Shown here: positions 26,868 through 35,029 of the stretch, one piece after another
How positions within the stretch are numbered: the first letter of the stretch is position 1
Layout of the letters: each line of letters opens with the position of its first letter
NCBI GenBank assembly: GCA_958477465.1
Contig: CAUEFX010000002.1
Span: forward strand, 106,609-170,608
DNA length: 64,000 bases
DNA from: an uncultured Bacteroides sp.
Lineage (GTDB): Bacteria; Bacteroidota; Bacteroidia; Bacteroidales; Bacteroidaceae
Reading direction: 5' to 3'
The notes under the pieces: model-generated
Databases searched by the model: none
What the model was told of the DNA's origin: nothing
The model's input: only the letters and a program-made list of their open reading frames with translations
Program-made: the position numbers and the translations under genes

Positions 26868-28772
26868 TCAGCGAAAATAAATATTAATCAGTATTTTCTT
26901 GTCAATACTTTCCGGCATTATTTTCAAAGGAACAAAAGAGAACCCGGGAACCGGATTAAAGATCCGTCCATCGCTATCTGTCTGTGCCACGCTTATATAC
27001 CCCGCTTCACACGTAATATATAATACTCCCTTGCTCTTCTTTATACAAGCCTCCTGCGCACTTACCCTCACTTCTTCTTCAGGCGATGCGATAACCGGCA
27101 ACATAAAGTAAACCGATTCATTGCAACGTTCCATACTTATGTTCACTCCCTGTTCCGAAAATGTATAATTTACCTCTACGGGAACTTCCCTCTGTTTCGG
27201 AGACTGCTGATCGACATCAACCAAATGAGATTTTACATTAAACCGACAGCATCCGTTTTCCATAAGCCAGGTAATGCCTGTATCCAAATCATCCAGATTG
27301 CTATACGTGATTTCATCCTGAATCAATTCCACTCGAGGAGTCCCTCCCATCAGATATTTACGGGTATTACTCTGCATATTGGGAGCTTCAATCAGTTTAT
27401 AACGGTTCATAGTTGCAGCAAATACAGGCCCTGCCTGTGCATGCCACAACAACGAAAGAGCACCTCCCATAGGGTGAGTCCCCTTTATCTTATATTCAGC
27501 ATCATTTCCGGTAAACGTGCCACGCCAATCTCCTCGGGATAAAATCCACGTACGGATATCCTTAAAATATTTCACGCCGTAGACAGCATCACGGGGAAGT
27601 GTCTTCGGGGAATTCATCTTCACAGGAGGCTGCTCCAGAAAAGAAACCAACGCCTTGGCATGCCCGAATGTATGATGGATACAGGGAGGAATACCAGACA
27701 CAAAGTAATGCATTCCTCCATAAAGAAGACCATTGTGGGTAGCCTTACTCAGCAGACCGATATTACGGTGAATGGCTTCCAAATATTCCGGATGACAACA
27801 AGCGGCAGCCATCAGATAATAACCTCCCATAAAACCATCACTGGTACGCCCACCCCAATAAGTCCACTTAAAACTCCGTGTTCCCCAGCTGTTATCCCAG
27901 GCACCGTCGGGTAACATAAACTCAAGATGAGTTTCCATGGAACGTTCCACGAGTGAAAGTAGTACCGTATCGTTTGCCATCACTGCATAATATGCCATAT
28001 TGGGCAGTGATTCTTCCACGTTATAAAGCAAATCGACCGGTCGGCAACCGTTCTTGGTTTCAGAGGTAACATTGGGGCCCTCACCATACAGAAAACAATT
28101 GCTCACGGTAAAATATTCTTTTAATCCGGCGGCTATCTCTCCAGCTTCCTTTTTAAATTCAGGTCGGCCACACATTTCGCCGATAGCATATAAAGCATAG
28201 ACAGCTGAAGCTGAATAATTTACATTCATATTCCTCATACCTTCTCGTTTCCGGCTATAAATAAAAGGATTGCTCATCATAAATTCACCAGCCTCCACCA
28301 ACCGTTGCTTCCAATGATTACGAGTTGAGTCATCCAGCAGATGTCCATGGTAATGCAAAGCTTCATAAAGGGCGATAGACGCAAATACCGTCGTACCGTT
28401 CCAGTCCGAAACATGCACATCGTTCATCCACGACCCGTCGGGGCGGTGCACATTCTCCATCCAAGCCATCAGACGCTTGGCCCCAAGCAAATACTTTGAA
28501 TCTCCGGTCTTTTCCGCCAGATACATCAAGGGAAGTACAGCATCCCCAATACGTCCGTGTATGCGGGCACATGCAGGACACAGAACCCCTCCGTCAAGTG
28601 CGGAATCGGAATGGGTGCACTGATAGGACAAGAAAGTGTCCATCCATTCTGTCAATAGCTCATTCGCTTCACTTCGCAATGAATCATCAAAAAATTTCCC
28701 GTTTACATTTTGTGTTTGTCCCACCAAAGATGATACACCAAACAGTACCATTATAAAAAACAAGTTTCTCAT
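26868..28772 (-). CDS. Unrecognised secreted alpha-toroid-like protein, candidate new glycosaminoglycan enzyme
   Basis: A 634-residue protein with a signal peptide (to about residue 20, SSLVGQTQ). Residues about 30-390 have helical, Trp/Tyr/His-rich repeats reminiscent of (alpha/alpha)n toroids: GGVLCPACARIHGRIGDAV, RPDGSWMNDVHVSDWNG, MNVNYSASAVYALYAIGEM, NVEESLPNMAYYAVMAND, WDNSWGTRSFKWTYWGGRTS and PPCIHHTFGHAKAL. Residues about 400-634 look beta-rich, as in heparinase II/III-like lyases. Conserved-looking His, Asn and Tyr could be catalytic but I do not recognise the family. It stands directly upstream of the HTCS and divergently from a sulfatase-PL13 pair, so a role in heparin/HS breakdown is likely. 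Alternatives: a glycoside hydrolase of toroid type or a binding protein. Confidence 0.6.
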   Translation of the reverse strand: MRNLFFIMVLFGVSSLVGQTQNVNGKFFDDSLRSEANELLTEWMDTFLSYQCTHSDSALDGGVLCPACARIHGRIGDAVLPLMYLAEKTGDSKYLLGAKRLMAWMENVHRPDGSWMNDVHVSDWNGTTVFASIALYEALHYHGHLLDDSTRNHWKQRLVEAGEFMMSNPFIYSRKREGMRNMNVNYSASAVYALYAIGEMCGRPEFKKEAGEIAAGLKEYFTVSNCFLYGEGPNVTSETKNGCRPVDLLYNVEESLPNMAYYAVMANDTVLLSLVERSMETHLEFMLPDGAWDNSWGTRSFKWTYWGGRTSDGFMGGYYLMAAACCHPEYLEAIHRNIGLLSKATHNGLLYGGMHYFVSGIPPCIHHTFGHAKALVSFLEQPPVKMNSPKTLPRDAVYGVKYFKDIRTWILSRGDWRGTFTGNDAEYKIKGTHPMGGALSLLWHAQAGPVFAATMNRYKLIEAPNMQSNTRKYLMGGTPRVELIQDEITYSNLDDLDTGITWLMENGCCRFNVKSHLVDVDQQSPKQREVPVEVNYTFSEQGVNISMERCNESVYFMLPVIASPEEEVRVSAQEACIKKSKGVLYITCEAGYISVAQTDSDGRIFNPVPGFSFVPLKIMPESIDKKILINIYFR

Positions 28773-28824
28773 ATCTTCCGTATTAGTTTTAATATTCGAA
28801 ACAAATACCTTTAATACTTATTTT

Positions 28825-30786
28825 ATGAGACACTTAGCTTTATTAATGTGTACCGCCTTCTGCGGATTGTATTCCATGCAGACCAAGGCAGCAGATGCAA
28901 AAAACGAAAAGCCCAATATTCTTTGGCTCACCTTTGAAGACACCAGCGCATACGAATTCGGCTGCTACGGCAACAAAGGAGTACACACCCCTAATGCAGA
29001 CAGCCTTGCCTCCCGCGGCATCCAGTTCATGAACGCATGGTCTGTAGCTCCCCAAAGTTCAGCCGCCCGCTCTTCACTTATTACCGGATGCTATTCAAGC
29101 ACCTACGGTATGGATATCCATCCCGTACCTTATGATACACCCGCCAACATCTTCTTTCCCCAGAAATTACGCGAAGCCGGATATTATTGTACAAACAACA
29201 GCAAGACCCACTATAATTCCACCACAGACAATAAAATATGCTGGGACGAATGTGACAACAAAGCTTCATACAACAGCCCTAAACGAAGAAAAGACCAACC
29301 GTTCTTCGCCGTATTCAACACGGTAACCTCACACATGGGACGCATCCGGACGTTTCATACTGACGGGCGTAGAGACTACACACAGGAAGGCATATACCCG
29401 GCATTACTTTCACTGCCGGCCTACGTCCCAGACTTGCCGGAAGTACGCTCCGACTATGCCGGTCATCTGGAAGCAGTGCAGGATGTAGATACCTGGTTAG
29501 GCTTCTTTCTGAAAGATCTGAAAGAGAAAGGATTGGATGAAAACACAATTATCTTCTTCTTCAGTGACCATGGCGGTTGTATTCCCCGTGGTAAAGGATA
29601 TTTATACGAAAGTGGTTTAAGAGTACCTCTGATTGCCTACTTTCCACCCAAATGGCAACACTTGGCAAACAACGGTATAGGAAAAGAATATGAGCTGGTC
29701 AATTTCACAGATTTGGGCCCCACCGTACTCAGCCTTGCAGGGGTCAAGCCTCCCAAACACATGCAAGGTAAAGCACTCTACGGAAAGTTCGCTGATAAAG
29801 AAAAGCGTGAAATGCAATTTGCATTGGCTGCCAATCAACTGCATCATTTCATGCCGGTACGTGCCGTCACTGACGGACGTTTCAAATACATCCACAGTTA
29901 TATCCCCTATCGCCAGTTCGCCCTCCGCAATTATTACCAATGGGGAATGCCTTCCAACAAAGCATGGGACCAACTGGTATTGGGAGGGCACAATACCAAC
30001 CCCGATTGGGAACAGACTTTCAAGATTCACCCAGCAGAAATGCTGTTTGACCTTGAAGCAGATCCGGACGAACTGCACGACTTATCCGGTACTCCCGAAT
30101 ATGCAGAGACCTTGTCCAAAATGCGCCAAGCACTTTCCAACCACATTCGCACCACTGTCGATCTGGGATTCTTCCTCCCCACTTCGCGCACCGGCCATAT
30201 TCTTTACGACAAAGTACGCAAAGAAAAATACCCCCTGGAAGAGCTCTATACACTTGTTGAAACTGCAGGAACAGCAACTGCCGCCTCTTTAGCCATGTTA
30301 GAAAAAGCAATTGCCAGTCCGCTACCCGAAATGAGATTCTGGGGAGCGGTAGGATATGCCAAACTTGCCAGAGAAAAGCAAATATCTTTCTGTCCGCAGG
30401 CTCTGTCGGCACTTCTTCAAGACACTAACCCCTATATTGCTTCCGAAGCCGCCTATGCTACGGCATATCTGGGAAAAGTGCAGGAAAGCATTGCCCGCCT
30501 CATCACCCCGGCACAGGAAAAGGACCGAAAGATAGGCTACTCCTCATTGGAATGTTTATCTTTAGACCCCGAAATGAGAAGTTATATTCTTCCGTTCCTG
30601 TCCGAACTGAAAGAGGCCGCTGAAACCTTGCCGCGCCTTGAGAATGAAGACGCCGGGCTTATGGCACGCGGCATTCTTGTGAACCTCGGTGAAATGGATA
30701 TAAAAGACCTACATGGTCCTGAAGCCTATCAGAAAGGTCTGAAGCTGAATTATGGCCGCAGACCGATGATACCCTTACCCCATTAA
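28825..30786 (+). CDS. S1-family sulfatase with HEAT-like C-terminal extension
   Basis: A 653-residue protein. The ATG at 28825 is chosen because it opens a signal peptide (MRHLALLMCTAFCGLYSMQT); the longest frame starts inside the divergent gene at 28636. The N-terminal metal site is PNILWLTFEDTSAYEFGCYG. The signature is PQSSAARSSLITG, with Ser78 as formylglycine precursor and Ala at the position that is usually Pro. FFFSDHGGCIPRGKGYLYES gives later metal and active-site residues. Residues about 480-640 are a run of helical pairs (LLQDTNPYIASEAAYATAYL) resembling HEAT repeats. From memory this combination resembles sulfatases of the N-sulfoglucosamine sulfohydrolase branch (S1_8). It is co-transcribed with PL13, 56 bases downstream. 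Confidence 0.82.
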   Translation: MRHLALLMCTAFCGLYSMQTKAADAKNEKPNILWLTFEDTSAYEFGCYGNKGVHTPNADSLASRGIQFMNAWSVAPQSSAARSSLITGCYSSTYGMDIHPVPYDTPANIFFPQKLREAGYYCTNNSKTHYNSTTDNKICWDECDNKASYNSPKRRKDQPFFAVFNTVTSHMGRIRTFHTDGRRDYTQEGIYPALLSLPAYVPDLPEVRSDYAGHLEAVQDVDTWLGFFLKDLKEKGLDENTIIFFFSDHGGCIPRGKGYLYESGLRVPLIAYFPPKWQHLANNGIGKEYELVNFTDLGPTVLSLAGVKPPKHMQGKALYGKFADKEKREMQFALAANQLHHFMPVRAVTDGRFKYIHSYIPYRQFALRNYYQWGMPSNKAWDQLVLGGHNTNPDWEQTFKIHPAEMLFDLEADPDELHDLSGTPEYAETLSKMRQALSNHIRTTVDLGFFLPTSRTGHILYDKVRKEKYPLEELYTLVETAGTATAASLAMLEKAIASPLPEMRFWGAVGYAKLAREKQISFCPQALSALLQDTNPYIASEAAYATAYLGKVQESIARLITPAQEKDRKIGYSSLECLSLDPEMRSYILPFLSELKEAAETLPRLENEDAGLMARGILVNLGEMDIKDLHGPEAYQKGLKLNYGRRPMIPLPH

Positions 30787-30842
30787 AAGCAGAATCATAC
30801 GGAACAAAACAATATTAGTACATCACTTAATATCAATAAAAA

Positions 30843-32003
30843 ATGAAAACAACCGTTTCAACCGTTCTCTGTCTGCTCTCCTTGGTAGCGGCAAGCCCGA
30901 TACATGCACAACTCGTTCCACTGAAAGAACGTGTAAACGTACAGGCCGACTCTGCCCGTACCTGCCAGATTATCGACAGTTGCTGGGTAGCCGTAGGCAC
31001 CAACAAGCCACATACTATCCAACTGGATTATTCCCACCCCTTTCAAGGGAAACCCTCCTATCGTTTTGAGCTAAGACAAGAGGACAACACGCTGGAAGGC
31101 TACTCTAAGGGAGAAACCAAAGGCCGCGCCGAACTTTGCTATTGCTACGCCATCTCCGATGACTTCCGCAACTATCCGGCAGATGAATATCCCAACGCCC
31201 AAAAGATGAAAACCGTCTATCATTACGGCAAGGGAAGTTGCCCGCAAGGTTCATCCATGAGCTATACATTCTCTGTTTACATTCCACATTCTTTGGACAA
31301 AAACGTATCCACCATCTTTGCTCAATGGCATGGCATGCCAAGCCGTACACTTGTATCCGACCCCGACGGTAAAGTGATGAAACTTAGCACCAAGGAATTC
31401 CTGGAACTGGAGAAACGGATGATTTTCAAGAAGAACATGGCATACGACAAAATAGCCAAGATCAGTGCTAAAGGAGATACCCTCTACAAAGCCGGAAATC
31501 CAAACGGTTGGCTGGTAGAACAAGGCGGTTATCCTCCGCTCGCTTTCGGATTCTCACAAGGCTATTTTTACATCAAAGCCAACTCGGACCGCAAATGGCT
31601 GACAGACAAGACAGACCGCTGTAACGCCAATCCAGAAAAGGCAGAGATCATGCACCCCGTTACCTCTACCTTCAAAGCCTCGACAATAGCATACAAGATG
31701 CTATTCGAGGATTTTCCCAAAGATTGCTGGATAACTTTTCAGGTAAATATAGACTGGACTGAATATGAAAAAGAAAAAGAAACCATTCTTAAACCCGGAC
31801 TTTTAGACGTAATGATGTCCTACCGGCAATCAGGAAAAGAAGTGAAAGAGCATATCGTAAACAATGAGGAGATACTGATAGGCCGCAATGACGAAGAGGG
31901 ATATTACTTCAAATTCGGCATATACCGTGTCGGCAACAGTACCGTTCCGGTTCTCTACAACCTTGCCGGTTATAAAGAGCAGATCCGGAACTCCGGTAAA
32001 TAG
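30843..32003 (+). CDS. hepA: PL13 heparinase I
   Basis: A 386-residue exported lyase (signal peptide ending PIHAQ, near residue 23). The jelly-roll fold and conserved blocks match heparinase I from memory: FAQWHGMPSRTL with His163, and GYYFKFGIYRVGNSTVPV with Tyr361, at the places of the catalytic His and Tyr. Heparinase I eliminates at highly sulfated IdoA2S sites, complementing PL12, which prefers low-sulfated regions. In B. thetaiotaomicron the PL13 gene is separate from the main susCD block; here it is next to it, downstream of a sulfatase gene, ending at a hairpin terminator. Confidence 0.92.
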   Translation: MKTTVSTVLCLLSLVAASPIHAQLVPLKERVNVQADSARTCQIIDSCWVAVGTNKPHTIQLDYSHPFQGKPSYRFELRQEDNTLEGYSKGETKGRAELCYCYAISDDFRNYPADEYPNAQKMKTVYHYGKGSCPQGSSMSYTFSVYIPHSLDKNVSTIFAQWHGMPSRTLVSDPDGKVMKLSTKEFLELEKRMIFKKNMAYDKIAKISAKGDTLYKAGNPNGWLVEQGGYPPLAFGFSQGYFYIKANSDRKWLTDKTDRCNANPEKAEIMHPVTSTFKASTIAYKMLFEDFPKDCWITFQVNIDWTEYEKEKETILKPGLLDVMMSYRQSGKEVKEHIVNNEEILIGRNDEEGYYFKFGIYRVGNSTVPVLYNLAGYKEQIRNSGK

Positions 32004-32012
32004 ATTTATCAG

Positions 32013-32049
32013 ACCTGTACCATAGCATACCGGATACTGTGGTACAGGT
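32013..32049 (+). terminator. Hairpin terminator after PL13
   Basis: ACCTGTACCATAGCAT (32013-32028) pairs with ATACTGTGGTACAGGT (32034-32049), with one G-U and one mismatch, loop of five bases, then TTCTTAAG. It separates the heparin locus from the oppositely oriented YD locus. Confidence 0.65.
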
Positions 32050-32071
32050 TCTTAAGAACAAGTCATCAACA

Positions 32072-32635
32072 CTAAAGTCTACGTGATGAAAAGAAGCTAT
32101 CGAACAAAGTTGGTTTATTTTTTTTCAAAGACATATTCTGAAAACCTTCAAATATTATTCTTTTTTCCCCTTTTTCCCAAGAATAAAGAGTAACAAATGT
32201 GGAATCGTTGTTTTCATACATTTGCTGTTGCTTAACTCTTATAAAAAAATCCGGATTATTGTCTATCAGATTTGAAAGAAATATTTTCTCTCCAGTATTT
32301 GGACAACTATAACTAACTGACTTATAGTCATCCCAATTTATCGCTTTAATAACTTCATTGTGTGAAACTCTAATAAATACAATTTTCTTACCTGTTTGTG
32401 AATCAACGCAAGTTATTTTATCGTTTTTATATATTACTTTTCCTTTTGCGCAACAGACTATATCGTTATCATTTTCCTCTGAATTATCAAAATATATCTT
32501 TATAACAAAATCATCATCACTGCTTAGAGTTAAGCATATTTTGCCATTATTATTGAATATATCTGAATAAATAGTCCTTTGGGCAAAACCTGGTAATATT
32601 AAAAACAAACAAAGTATAAATATAAGCTGTCTCAT
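32072..32635 (-). CDS. Small secreted protein, unknown; end of the YD locus
   Basis: A 187-residue protein with a signal peptide (MRQLIFILCLFLILPGFAQ). The rest is charged and AT-rich, with a core of alternating strands around CCAKGKVIYKNDKITCVDS. No family recognised. This core resembles in pattern the segment SYGKCSIKDNIVTMYDH of the protein at 33740-34177, suggesting two distant copies of one secreted family. It overlaps the broken gene upstream by four bases (ATGA), so it is translationally coupled to it. In a YD/Rhs setting it may be an exported immunity or accessory protein; that is a guess from position. Confidence 0.6.
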   Translation of the reverse strand: MRQLIFILCLFLILPGFAQRTIYSDIFNNNGKICLTLSSDDDFVIKIYFDNSEENDNDIVCCAKGKVIYKNDKITCVDSQTGKKIVFIRVSHNEVIKAINWDDYKSVSYSCPNTGEKIFLSNLIDNNPDFFIRVKQQQMYENNDSTFVTLYSWEKGEKRIIFEGFQNMSLKKNKPTLFDSFFSSRRL

Positions 32636-33191
32636 ATAAAATTTATATTATGGGATAAAATATCGTCAAAATGAGCGAAAACCGGACAATCATTCCCTTT
32701 CACTCTGAGAAGGATATAAGTGTCACAAAGTTCTTCGCCGACATCCGTTGAATTCGTAATTGGAGCTATCCAAGACTCATCCTGACCTTCTTCATAATCT
32801 TCTTCATGGTCTATCGCAAACACCCAGATCGGATATTTCTCTAAATCGGATAGGCGAACATCTTCAATAGGTGAAAGATCTCCTGTGATGTATTCCACTT
32901 TTTCTTTACGCCGGGATCTCTTCTTAGATATCCTACAGACTTAGTAAACGGAACAAAGGTTAAATGCGGATATGCTCTTTCATCACAAAAACTTTTAAAG
33001 TTTTCAGAAACAATACAAAAACCATCATAAGTATAGAATATATCTCCTTTCTTTTTAGAAACTTTATACAAAGGATCCGGCGTTTTCTCTATTGTATTGT
33101 GACAGATAGGGCATGTGCCTGGTCTATTCTCATTACTATACATGTGTGCAATGTCATGCCCCATTGCGATTTTTGCTACTAATTTTTCCAT
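32632..33191 (-). pseudogene. Frameshifted gene of unknown family, candidate immunity protein
   Basis: Two overlapping frames fit one protein of about 187 residues. The first (from ATG 33191) has TCPICHNTIEKTPDPLYK and DGFCIVSENFKSFCDE; the second, whose only possible own start is GTG 32898, continues EYITGDLSPIEDVRLSDLEK and ends in DDILSHNINFI. The break is at the run GAAAAAG near 32899: one more A, or a -1 ribosomal shift there, would join them as GVKKK then VEYITGD. A CxxC pair near the N-terminus may bind metal. It starts inside the 3' end of a detached YD-core fragment. Position and size suit an immunity protein of a polymorphic toxin system, but the family is not recognised. Confidence 0.55.
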
Positions 33192-33215
33192 ACCGTCCCA
33201 TTTGTTTAATAAATT

Positions 33216-33431
33216 TAATATTTACTTGTGAGACATTGCTTTTACTGACATCCCAAGCCGTCAGTCGGTTCATGGCATCATACGTAAAGTCCTCCTTATG
33301 ACCGGCAAGCAAGTCGCTTCGGGAAAGCAGATTACCTTTGTCATTAAGAGTGTAAGCCATGAATTATAATTCCGGATGCCGTAATGGAAGAAGGCAAGCC
33401 CCGACTGTCAGAAAACTGGGTTTTCTCTATA
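33216..33431 (-). pseudogene. Detached YD-repeat core fragment
   Basis: About 216 bases are close to 37515-37730 inside the large YD gene, roughly 90 percent identical by eye. The readable part is a 68-residue frame (33154-33360) starting MAYTLNDKGNLLSRSD, matching MAYTFNDKGNLLSRSD of the big protein, up to SKSNVSQVN, where similarity stops. Upstream of the ATG the similarity continues but small indels break the frame. It has no signal peptide or start context of its own and is a remnant of a second YD core, or a recombination scar. Confidence 0.75.
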
Positions 33432-33451
33432 CAATTTCTCATCATAACAAG

Positions 33452-33730
33452 CTAATTCACTCTTATAAATGTTGCATTTTTATAAATCCCAGGTAAACAA
33501 GTACTTCTTAACAGAGTACCATCCAACCAGACCGAAAAAGTCGAACTTAACAACATATCAACTAATATAATTTCATTTATTCCTCCTTTGACTAACTTAC
33601 CTTTAGATAAAAGTAATTCTTTATAAAATAGCATATAATTATTTTCTTTTATACACATCGAATAGTCATTATCCGTCATTTTATAATGTCCATCAAGAAA
33701 CAATTTATCCAATGGGTAAGAAAAGTTCAT
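33452..33730 (-). CDS. Hypothetical protein, possibly the severed C-terminal part of the upstream gene
   Basis: A 92-residue frame (MNFSYPLDKLFLDGHYKM) without signal peptide. It lies in the same reading frame as the secreted protein upstream, separated by one TAA stop (33740-33742) and three codons. It may therefore be the downstream half of one secreted protein split by a nonsense change, or a separate, coupled ORF. Content is AT-rich and no domain is recognised. Confidence 0.45.
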   Translation of the reverse strand: MNFSYPLDKLFLDGHYKMTDNDYSMCIKENNYMLFYKELLLSKGKLVKGGINEIILVDMLLSSTFSVWLDGTLLRSTCLPGIYKNATFIRVN

Positions 33731-33739
33731 CCGTCTTCC

Positions 33740-34177
33740 TTATACCGAAGATAAGTTCCACGTCGTTTCAATTTGATAATCAAAATCGTCTTCAAAATAC
33801 ACAGATATAAAAAACTTATTTTTCAAGAAAGGGAAACAACGTATAAAAGACAGCCCCTTCTTTTCTAATCGAGCACTCATCTGTATATCGTGAACATGAT
33901 CATACATTGTTACTATATTGTCTTTTATAGAGCATTTACCATACGATATCAATTTAATAAAATGCGAATCTGAATCGGGATACAATCCTATGGAAAGAAG
34001 ATACCTCTGTTTTTTCAAATCAACATCAACATCATAATAAAAAATATCATCAACATTAAGAGTTGTTTCTCTATCCAGATCCTTATCTGAAGGAATATAA
34101 CAGTACGACTTTTGTATCTGCGAATGGACAGATAAAGACCATATAATAAATCCCCAAAATAATATTTGTCTAATCAT
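33740..34177 (-). CDS. Small secreted protein, unknown
   Basis: A 145-residue protein with a signal peptide (MIRQILFWGFIIWSLSVHSQ). The body is strand-rich: DDIFYYDVDVDLKKQRYLLS, then SYGKCSIKDNIVTMYDH, a pattern also seen in the protein at 32072-32635. It ends in TTWNLSSV at a TAA, after which the same frame stays open for a further 95 codons. No known family. It lies on the reverse strand with the other small secreted proteins downstream of the YD gene and may share its transcript. Confidence 0.55.
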   Translation of the reverse strand: MIRQILFWGFIIWSLSVHSQIQKSYCYIPSDKDLDRETTLNVDDIFYYDVDVDLKKQRYLLSIGLYPDSDSHFIKLISYGKCSIKDNIVTMYDHVHDIQMSARLEKKGLSFIRCFPFLKNKFFISVYFEDDFDYQIETTWNLSSV

Positions 34178-34233
34178 CTCTAATTATATAAACCCAATTT
34201 AGAAAACTTCTAATTCAGCTAAAATTTCCCCAA

Positions 34234-34974
34234 CTAAAATTTTACCTTTATGCTACTTACTTCAAGAGGCTTGTCGTATAATTGATAACCATTTATCTGA
34301 ATAGGAAGTTTTTTCTTCACACATACAAATTTATCCAACAACATAAAAACAGATACATAATTTCTTAATTCTTTATCATAAGGAATCACTTGAAATTCAT
34401 ATATCCCATGCAATTTCAAAAAGCCATACAAATTAAAACTGTCAGTATATATATCATCAGCTTCAAGAAACACAAAGTGATTGGATATTTTTTCCCAAAA
34501 AGCCTTTTCACCATCAATAGTGTCTATAGACAATTCCGTTTTGGTATCTTTCTTTAATCGACTATAAATGAGCGTTAACTCGTCATTTATAAAATCCACT
34601 TCATGCTCTTTATCATAAAATGTAGAATTAGGAATCACCATCCAAGTAGATAATAAATCCGAATTGTCTTCTATCACCACTTTATATTTAGTATTAGAAT
34701 AATCATTCAATTGTCCAAACCCATATTTATCTGAAAAAGTCATTGACATAGGAAAACAAGGAATCCCTCCCTCATTCACCGAAATACTATGAAAATAGAC
34801 AGCTTTCCCTGTATTATTCATATACGTGATATTTAAATAAGGAACATCCATAACCATATTCGAATCAATCGAAACGTTTTCACTTTTCCATACAATAGAT
34901 AAGCTAACAGATACTTCTTGAGCATAAACATATCCAATACTTAAGAATATTACCAACAAAACTATCTTCCTCAT
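34234..34974 (-). CDS. Secreted hypothetical protein of the YD locus
   Basis: A 246-residue protein starting with a signal peptide (MRKIVLLVIFLSIGYVYAQ). The mature part begins with an Ig-like strand pattern (VSVSLSIVWKSENVS, LNITYMNNTGKAVYF) and continues with mixed strands. No catalytic motif is seen and I do not recognise the family. It is spaced about 55 bases from its neighbours and is AT-rich like them. Position directly downstream of the YD-repeat gene and a second secreted protein suggests a specific accessory or immunity role, by inference only. Confidence 0.65.
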   Translation of the reverse strand: MRKIVLLVIFLSIGYVYAQEVSVSLSIVWKSENVSIDSNMVMDVPYLNITYMNNTGKAVYFHSISVNEGGIPCFPMSMTFSDKYGFGQLNDYSNTKYKVVIEDNSDLLSTWMVIPNSTFYDKEHEVDFINDELTLIYSRLKKDTKTELSIDTIDGEKAFWEKISNHFVFLEADDIYTDSFNLYGFLKLHGIYEFQVIPYDKELRNYVSVFMLLDKFVCVKKKLPIQINGYQLYDKPLEVSSIKVKF

Positions 34975-35029
34975 TTTAAATTGGATATTTATAAAAAAAA
35001 CACTATTACCATCATCATTTATATAAAAT

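Noticed and set aside
28636..28824. Longer N-terminus of the HEAT-tailed sulfatase starting at 28636
   Set aside because: It runs inside the divergent 634-residue gene and would hide the clear signal peptide that starts at 28825.
32632..32898. 88-residue frame as an independent gene
   Set aside because: Its only start is GTG and the sequence continues the upstream frame once one A is added, so it is treated as part of a frameshifted gene.
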